In this document: one piece after another, positions 58,888 through 64,000 of the stretch
Layout of the letters: the number at the start of each line of letters is the position of its first letter
How positions within the stretch are numbered: position 1 is the stretch's first letter
Assembly (NCBI GenBank): GCA_947382355.1
Contig: CANCYR010000007.1
Span: forward strand, 1 to 64,000
Length of the DNA stretch: 64,000 nucleotides
Source of the DNA: an uncultured Lachnospiraceae bacterium
GTDB lineage: Bacteria; Bacillota; Clostridia; Lachnospirales; Lachnospiraceae
Direction: 5' to 3'
The notes under the pieces: generated by a model
Seen by the model: only the letters and a program-made list of their open reading frames with translations
The model's database searches: none
What the model was told of the DNA's origin: nothing
Program-made: the position numbers and the translations under genes

Positions 58888-61302
58888 ATGGCAGTACCGT
58901 ACAATCATCGTGAGATTGAACAAAAATGGAGAAAAGAATGGGAGAAAAATCCCGTTAACGTAAATGACGGCAAAAAGCCCAAATATTATTGTCTGGATAT
59001 GTTTCCATACCCGTCCGGAAACGGACTGCATGTAGGACACTGGAGAGGATACGTGATTTCAGACGTATGGAGCCGTTACAAAATGTTAAACGGCGGCCAT
59101 TATATCATTCACCCCATGGGCTGGGATGCCTTTGGACTGCCGGCAGAGAATTATGCCATTAAAATGGGCGTCCATCCTGCAAAATCAACGGCGGAAAATG
59201 TGGCAAATATCAAAAAGCAGATTAATGAAATCGCAGCTTTATACGACTGGGATATGGAAGTGAACACAACCGACCCGGGATTTTATAAATGGACACAGTG
59301 GATTTTTGTAAAAATGTTCAAGGAAGGTCTTGCCTATGAAAAGGAAATGCCCATTAACTGGTGTCCTTCCTGCAAGACCGGCCTTGCCAATGAAGAAGTG
59401 GTAAACGGAAAATGCGAGCGCTGCGGTGCGGATGTGACAAAGAAAAATTTAAAGCAGTGGATGCTTCGTATCACCAAATATGCCGACAGGCTTCTGGCGG
59501 ATCTGGACAAGCTGGACTGGCCGGAAAAGGTGAAAAAGATGCAGGCAGACTGGATTGGAAAATCCTATGGCGCCGAGGTTGACTTTAAAGTAGACGGCAT
59601 GGAAGAGGCAATTACCGTTTATACCACAAGACCGGATACCCTCCATGGGGCAACCTTTATGGTGTTAGCGCCGGAGCATGTACTGGCGGCAAAGCTTTCT
59701 AACGAACAAACAAAAGAAGCAGTGGAAAAATATATATATGACGCCTCCATGAAATCCAATGTGGACCGCCTGCAGGATAAAGAAAAAACAGGCGTATTTA
59801 CAGGCTCCTATGCAATTAACCCCTTAAATGGAAAGAAGGTTCCCATCTGGCTGTCTGACTATGTGCTTGCGGATTACGGTACAGGCGCCATTATGTGCGT
59901 GCCCGCCCATGATGACCGTGACTTTGAATTTGCTACCAAATTCAACATTCCCATTATCCAGGTGATTGCAAAGGACGGAAAAGAAATTGAAAACATGACG
60001 GAGGCTTATACGGAAGCAAACGGTACCATGATAAATTCCGGTGACTGGAACGGCATGGAATCCTCCGTATTAAAGAAAGAAGCTCCGGAAATGATTGAAA
60101 AGATGGGCTTTGGGCGGAAGACTACCAACTATAAGCTAAGAGACTGGGTATTTTCCAGACAGCGTTACTGGGGCGAGCCAATCCCAATCGTTCACTGTGA
60201 AAAGTGCGGTGCGGTTCCGGTGCCGGAAGAAGAACTTCCGCTGTTATTGCCGGAGGTAGAGTCTTATCAGCCAACCGGTACGGGAGAATCTCCCCTTGCG
60301 GATATAACAGAGTGGGTGAATACCACATGCCCCTGCTGCGGCGCTCCAGCAAAACGGGAAACCAATACGATGCCCCAGTGGGCAGGCTCCTCCTGGTATT
60401 TTTTACGATATGTGGACAGTAAAAATGAGAAAGAGCTGGTGAGCAGGGAAAAAGCGGATAAATACCTGCCGGTGGATATGTATATCGGCGGCGTGGAGCA
60501 TGCGGTGCTTCATCTTCTGTATTCCCGTTTCTATACAAAATTCTTATATGATATCGGTGTGATAGATTTTGAGGAGCCATTTACCAAATTATTCAATCAG
60601 GGAATGATTACCGGAAAGAACGGCATTAAAATGTCAAAATCCAAAGGAAACGTAGTATCCCCGGACGATTTGGTAAGAGATTACGGCTGTGATTCCCTGA
60701 GAATGTACGAGTTGTTTGTAGGTCCCCCTGAGCTGGATTCCGAGTGGGATGACAGAGGGATTGACGGAGTGTATCGTTTTATTACCCGTTTCTGGAAGCT
60801 GGTTATGGACAATAAGGACAGCGGCACAGAAGCAACGAAAGAATTGTTAAAGGTTCGCAATAAGATGATATTCGACATCAGCCAGAGACTGGAAAATTTC
60901 AGCCTGAATACAGTTGTTTCCGGTTTTATGGAATATACCAATAAGCTTACCGACATGGCAAAGAATGGAGGCGTGGATAAAGAAACCTTAAAAATCGCAG
61001 TAGTGCTGTTAGCTCCCTTTGCACCTCATATCAGCGAGGAATTATGGCGTGAGCTTGGAGAAACAGACAGTGTGTTCCATGCGGTATGGCCAAAGGCAGA
61101 CAAACATGCTATGGCGGATGACGAAAAAGAAATTGCCGTTCAGATTAACGGAAAGACTAAGGCAGTCATTACCGTGCCGGCGGATATTGATAAGGACAGC
61201 GCCATTCTGGCAGGAAAGGAAGCCCTTGGAGATAAGCTTTCCGGCAATGTGGTAAAAGAAATATACGTGCCGGGCAGGATTATCAATATTGTAATGAAAT
61301 AA
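58888..61302 (+). CDS. leuS: Leucyl-tRNA synthetase
   Basis: This 804 aa class I synthetase has AGGAGG upstream. The HIGH motif is GNGLHVGHWRGY and KMSKS lies in KMSKSKGNVVSPD. The active-site region HPMGWDAFGLPAENYA is typical. A CP1 editing domain lies between about residues 220 and 410 (TTRPDTLHGATFM and GTGAIMCVPAHDDRD, with the catalytic Asp in the latter). Two Cys pairs, CPSCKTG...CERCGAD and CPCCGAP, form zinc knuckles. Full length for a bacterial LeuRS. Confidence 0.98.
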   Translation: MAVPYNHREIEQKWRKEWEKNPVNVNDGKKPKYYCLDMFPYPSGNGLHVGHWRGYVISDVWSRYKMLNGGHYIIHPMGWDAFGLPAENYAIKMGVHPAKSTAENVANIKKQINEIAALYDWDMEVNTTDPGFYKWTQWIFVKMFKEGLAYEKEMPINWCPSCKTGLANEEVVNGKCERCGADVTKKNLKQWMLRITKYADRLLADLDKLDWPEKVKKMQADWIGKSYGAEVDFKVDGMEEAITVYTTRPDTLHGATFMVLAPEHVLAAKLSNEQTKEAVEKYIYDASMKSNVDRLQDKEKTGVFTGSYAINPLNGKKVPIWLSDYVLADYGTGAIMCVPAHDDRDFEFATKFNIPIIQVIAKDGKEIENMTEAYTEANGTMINSGDWNGMESSVLKKEAPEMIEKMGFGRKTTNYKLRDWVFSRQRYWGEPIPIVHCEKCGAVPVPEEELPLLLPEVESYQPTGTGESPLADITEWVNTTCPCCGAPAKRETNTMPQWAGSSWYFLRYVDSKNEKELVSREKADKYLPVDMYIGGVEHAVLHLLYSRFYTKFLYDIGVIDFEEPFTKLFNQGMITGKNGIKMSKSKGNVVSPDDLVRDYGCDSLRMYELFVGPPELDSEWDDRGIDGVYRFITRFWKLVMDNKDSGTEATKELLKVRNKMIFDISQRLENFSLNTVVSGFMEYTNKLTDMAKNGGVDKETLKIAVVLLAPFAPHISEELWRELGETDSVFHAVWPKADKHAMADDEKEIAVQINGKTKAVITVPADIDKDSAILAGKEALGDKLSGNVVKEIYVPGRIINIVMK

Positions 61303-61360
61303 AAAAGCACAACAGGATTCCGCCAGCGGTTTCCTGACAGAAATAATGAGACAGTGAGGA

Positions 61361-61408
61361 GAGAGCAGAAGTTGTTTCCGGTATGGATACAATTTCTGCT
61401 CTCTTTTT
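61361..61408 (+). terminator. Terminator of leuS
   Basis: GAGAGCAGAA-g-TTGT pairs with ACAA-t-TTCTGCTCTC, then TTTTT. Confidence 0.88.
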
Positions 61409-61410
61409 GT

Positions 61411-61460
61411 GTAACAGCCCGTTCCGGTACCTGTGGGGAAATCTGCCGGCTGAACTGTTA
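61411..61460. mobile_element. Element A copy 6: shortened copy split by element B
   Basis: It starts GTAACAG, keeps only about 50 bp including GGTACCTGTGGGGAAATCTGCC, and ends GGCTGAACTGTTA; the terminal C lies on the other side of element B (61614). No clear target duplication is visible for this copy. Confidence 0.65.
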
Positions 61461-61605
61461 GTTACTATTCACGGTCTTGGAGTCGTTCGTAGTAACGATT
61501 CGGGGTGATATTCAGAGTTTTGCTTCGCAAAAATCGTCCCTCACTCTTGAATCATGTTATCACGGAATCCGCAGTTTTGTGCATTTTTGATCCGTGAATG
61601 GTAAC
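61461..61605. mobile_element. Element B: second palindromic MITE-like element
   Basis: A 145 bp element begins GTTACTATTCACGG and ends CCGTGAATGGTAAC, with one mismatch across the 14 bp ends. Inner arms also pair (GTGATA...CAGAGT with ACTCTTG...ATCAC), around a TTTTGC-ttc-GCAAAA hairpin. It is flanked by the 8 bp direct repeat AACTGTTA (61453-61460 and 61606-61613). The target was the right end of an element A. No coding capacity. Confidence 0.8.
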
Positions 61606-61723
61606 AACTGTTACCTGTTTTGATTTGGTTATTCGTACAGCCTATTGCTAAATATGGATAGATAGTATAAAATAAACAGGCAGTTACTAAGAATTTTAAA
61701 AGAAAGATGAGCGGAGGAGAAAG

Positions 61724-62854
61724 ATGTTAAAAGAACTAAAAGAAAAAAGTGCAAAGCAAACAAGAGCAGCAGTTATCATATGTGTGATTATTTCCGCGGC
61801 GCTTCTTGCATTTGTATGGTTTACGGGGTTTCATGTGCTGTTAAATGGAAAAGTAAATTTATATGACCTGAAGGATGATGAAATCGGAACGAAACAACAG
61901 TATGTAAAGGCAGAAATTTATGCAGTTATGGATTATTATGCCTATACAACAGAGGATGGAGAAACGAAAGAAAAGGAATATATTATTCCTGTAGGAGAAA
62001 ATTCGTACATGGGACTTGTGGCAAGATATGATAATATGAACAAATGTGATGAACTGGTAGAGGAAACAACAGAATACTTAAATGGAGAAAGTGAAGGGAT
62101 TTTAGAACCTCTTCGGGTGAAGGGCACCATTTTACCAATGAGTGAGGACAGTCTGAAATATTACAGGCAGTATTATGCCGACTTAGGATGGAGCGAGGAA
62201 GAGCTGGAAGCTTTTCTGCCTTATTATTTAAAGATTGATTATATTGGCTCCTATGAAGCGGGATTTCTATATTTTGTATGTGTTCTTGCAGCAGTTCCCA
62301 TTCTGATTGCAATCTGGAAGATTGTGAAAAATTCCAAAGGCGGTTATTACAGTATGGTGACAGATTACTGTAAGAAGGCTCATAATTATGACCAGGCAAT
62401 GGCAGAACTGGAACGTTTTTATCAGGCAACAGCTCCTGTATACGGGTTCCGGATTTCAAGAGACTTTTTCATGGCGCCGTGCGGAGTAAAAACCATATTC
62501 TTTGAAAGCAGGGAGCTTTTATGGACTTATCTGGTCACTACCACCCACCGGACAAATGGCATAAAAACAGGTACCACATATTCCATAAAGCTGAATTTAA
62601 GAGATGGGAAAAGCTATGATATCAGCCTGACAAAATCACAGGTTGAGGAACTTTTACAAGTGATAGCCCGAAGGCTGCCTTATGTTTTTGTGGGATATGA
62701 TAAAGAGCTGGAAAAGGCTTATAAGAAAAGCCCGGGAAGGCAGGAACTGAGCGCTGCTGCCGACAGAAGGATGGCGGAAATGAACATGGCAGAAGGGGGC
62801 ATGCCGGAGATAAATATGCCTGAAATGAACATGCCCGGAATGAATATGCAGTAA
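61724..62854 (+). CDS. Membrane protein of unknown function with methionine-rich tail
   Basis: This 376 aa protein has GGAGGAG upstream. Two membrane segments (about residues 16-36 and 180-200) flank an extracytoplasmic domain of about 140 residues. A cytoplasmic C-terminal domain includes TTHRTNGIKTGTTYSIKLNLRDGKSYDISLTKSQVEEL, a PH-like beta pattern. The last 30 residues are a Met/Asn/Pro-rich series of near repeats (MPEINMPEMNMPGMNM). I recall similar proteins grouped as DUF6709, but the link is not certain. No role can be inferred from neighbours. Confidence 0.7.
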   Translation: MLKELKEKSAKQTRAAVIICVIISAALLAFVWFTGFHVLLNGKVNLYDLKDDEIGTKQQYVKAEIYAVMDYYAYTTEDGETKEKEYIIPVGENSYMGLVARYDNMNKCDELVEETTEYLNGESEGILEPLRVKGTILPMSEDSLKYYRQYYADLGWSEEELEAFLPYYLKIDYIGSYEAGFLYFVCVLAAVPILIAIWKIVKNSKGGYYSMVTDYCKKAHNYDQAMAELERFYQATAPVYGFRISRDFFMAPCGVKTIFFESRELLWTYLVTTTHRTNGIKTGTTYSIKLNLRDGKSYDISLTKSQVEELLQVIARRLPYVFVGYDKELEKAYKKSPGRQELSAAADRRMAEMNMAEGGMPEINMPEMNMPGMNMQ

Positions 62855-62864
62855 TAAGAATTTT

Positions 62865-62903
62865 TAAGAGCATTCCCCAAATGCGGGGCGTGCTCTTATT
62901 TTT
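62865..62903. terminator. Bidirectional terminator between convergent genes
   Basis: TAAGAGCA-tt-CCCC pairs with GGGG-cg-TGCTCTTA, followed by TTTTT on the plus strand. Confidence 0.85.
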
Positions 62904-62914
62904 AGATGATTACA

Positions 62915-63187
62915 TTATCGTTTTTGAAACATTTTAATGATTTTGTCCATTTTCTGGATTTCATCGGCAGAGCTGTTTTCCTTTAAAACAGCAATAATTG
63001 TATCCACTTCCCCATTGCTAAAGGAGATATGTTCTTTTTTTGCCCGATTAGCCAGGGCTAATAAAAACGGAAGCCTTTCCTTTGGCCCGATGGTATCCAT
63101 TTCAAAAACCAGCTTTTGTAAGAAATCCAGCTTTTCCCGGGAAATATGCCGGATTCGTTCATCCTCTTTCCAAGCATCATTTTTCAT
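62915..63187 (-). CDS. Small helical protein of unknown function
   Basis: This protein is 90 aa from the start at 63187, chosen because GGAGG lies 7 nt upstream on the minus strand. It is rich in charged helices (EKLDFLQKLVFEMDTIGPKERLPFLLALANRAKKEHISFSNGE) with no signal or membrane segment. It overlaps the end of the preceding minus-strand gene by 11 bp, so the two proteins probably work together. Family not recognised. Confidence 0.65.
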   Translation of the reverse strand: MKNDAWKEDERIRHISREKLDFLQKLVFEMDTIGPKERLPFLLALANRAKKEHISFSNGEVDTIIAVLKENSSADEIQKMDKIIKMFQKR

Positions 63188-63647
63188 TTGAGCTGCCTCC
63201 ATCCATAAACATTTCAAATAAAGCCATTTGTTCATCTGATAAAATTCCCTTTAGCATATCAGGTGAAAAACCGCCTCCGCCGCCTGTATCCGAGTCAAAC
63301 ATATCCGTGCCGAATAAATCCATCATGGACTTCATCTCCTGAAAGGTTTTGAAGCTTTTCATCATGCTGCTTATCCTCTTGATTTTTTCCGCTTCCTTTT
63401 CACTGCAAAAGGGCACGATTTCCTTTAGGAAAAGCTCCACTCCATAATCCTCCATACCGCTGCAGGCACAGAGCTGGTTTTTTAAATATCTTCCAAGGGA
63501 AAGAGTATAATTCAGCTCCATGTATTTAATGAAGATAGCCCCGAAATACTGCTTATCCGGAGGCATGAGAGGTAATGCCAGTTTCAGCATCTGAATATGG
63601 TTGCTTGTATATAATGTATCAAAGGCGGCAATTTTATCGTTTTCCAT
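63177..63647 (-). CDS. Unknown protein, partner of the small helical protein
   Basis: This protein is 156 aa from the start at 63647, which has AAGGAG close upstream. The N-terminal 100 residues are helical (DTLYTSNHIQMLKLALPLMPP; MELNYTLSLGRYLKNQ). A Gly-rich link (DTGGGGGFSPDMLKGIL) precedes a short C-terminal helix, similar to a flexible binding tail. It is translationally coupled to the next gene. Adjacent to a Cys/Gly-rich small protein, so a sporulation-related role is possible but speculative. Confidence 0.65.
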   Translation of the reverse strand: MENDKIAAFDTLYTSNHIQMLKLALPLMPPDKQYFGAIFIKYMELNYTLSLGRYLKNQLCACSGMEDYGVELFLKEIVPFCSEKEAEKIKRISSMMKSFKTFQEMKSMMDLFGTDMFDSDTGGGGGFSPDMLKGILSDEQMALFEMFMDGGSSNEK

Positions 63648-63712
63648 TGAAAACTCCTTTGTGTTCATTCCTGTTCCCCGTTTCGAAGGGGGTATTTATA
63701 ACAGTGTATGCA

Positions 63713-63740
63713 AAAGGGCGATGTGATAGTATCGCCCTTT
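63713..63740 (-). terminator. Terminator of the Cys/Gly-rich gene
   Basis: A 10 bp perfect stem, AAAGGGCGAT with ATCGCCCTTT; on the minus strand it follows the stop at 63768 and runs into TTTTG. Confidence 0.8.
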
Positions 63741-63767
63741 GTAACATACATTTTCTGCTATTGATGA

Positions 63768-64000
63768 TTAGCAGCAAAAACTGTTGCCGCCACCGCAGCA
63801 GCAGCTTAAGATGAGAAGTAAGAAAATCAGTTCACAGCAGTTGTTGTCGCCGCCGCCGAAGCCGCCTAAGAAGCCGCCACAGCCACAGCCGTTATCACCA
63901 TTGTTTCCGCAAATTGCCAATAAAATAATAATCCAAATGATACTGCTGCAGCCACAGCCAGAATTGTTGTTTGAGCCACATCCGCAGTGGCTTGCTGTTA
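63768..64000 (-). CDS. Cys/Gly-rich hydrophobic small protein (partial, runs off right edge)
   Basis: At least 77 residues are open on the minus strand, ending in TAA at 63768-63770; the start lies beyond the window. The visible peptide alternates Gly/Cys/Asn-rich blocks (HCGCGSNNNSGCGC, GCGCGGFLGGFGGG, CCCGGGNSFCC) with two hydrophobic helices (IIWIIILLAIC and ELIFLLLILSC). A strong terminator follows, which supports expression. The composition recalls spore-coat or surface-associated small proteins in Clostridia; the function is unknown. Confidence 0.65.
   Translation of the reverse strand, partial: TASHCGCGSNNNSGCGCSSIIWIIILLAICGNNGDNGCGCGGFLGGFGGGDNNCCELIFLLLILSCCCGGGNSFCC

Overview
The window looks like a chromosomal segment from a low-to-moderate-GC, Gram-positive anaerobe of the Clostridia, most likely Lachnospiraceae. 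The evidence is strong AGGAGG-type ribosome sites, TTGACA/TATAAT promoters with 16-18 bp spacing, T-box and cobalamin leader RNAs, lipobox lipoproteins, a SpoIID-type sporulation protein, an oxygen-detoxifying flavodiiron protein, and protein sequences typical of that family. The assignment is inference; there is no rRNA gene to confirm it.

Layout. 1-2.5 kb: end of an unknown gene, a palindromic mobile element, and a MoxR ATPase/VWA pair. 2.7-8.5 kb: maltodextrin ABC transporter (binding lipoprotein, two permeases, no ATPase) ending in a surface alpha-amylase. 8.6-14.4 kb: flavodiiron protein, an ECF sigma factor/ABC exporter operon and a LytTR regulator. 14.7-17.8 kb: accessory secreted proteins. 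17.85-19.2 kb: a cobalamin riboswitch before a DUF4430 lipoprotein and an ECF S-component, read as a corrinoid uptake unit. 19.4-27.6 kb: pdxST, a nitrilase-fold amidase, a ZIP transporter, a HAD hydrolase, a 6S-like RNA, a SpoIID protein and a BrkB-family membrane protein. 28.3-35.5 kb: T-box, pheS, a 40-41 bp tandem repeat array, pheT, queA, a RelBE-type toxin-antitoxin pair and a PilZ protein. 35.5-39.2 kb (minus): aroF-tyrA-aroA. 39.6-43.6 kb: EF-G-like GTPase and a membrane-anchored protein.

43.9-57.3 kb is the accessory core. First comes an orphan contractile-injection 'spike' island: two VgrG-like genes (one with an in-frame TAG), an unknown protein, an Imm11-like protein, a DUF4280/PAAR-like tip, a DcrB/EagR-like candidate chaperone, a glycine/alanine-rich putative membrane toxin, and a tandem array of related membrane proteins that look like immunity proteins, ending in a decayed copy joined to a toxin scrap. 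Next is a two-gene defence system: a DUF1837/HamA-like nuclease and a HamB-like helicase that carries a C-terminal HIRAN-like domain (a Hachiman variant). A decayed IS30-type transposase closes the region. 57.3-64 kb returns to housekeeping: an OxlT-type transporter, leuS, and several conserved proteins of unknown function.

A family of palindromic, non-coding, MITE-like elements ('element A') runs through the window: four full or near-full copies at 266, 32650, 39259 and 48391, plus fragments. Each starts GTAACAGTTC, ends GAACTGTTAC (GTTGC in one) and is flanked by a 7-8 bp target duplication. The two arms match each other within a copy but differ between copies, so changes in one arm are mirrored in the other. 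A second palindromic element ('B', 61461-61605) has inserted, with its own 8 bp target duplication, into the right terminus of a shortened element A.
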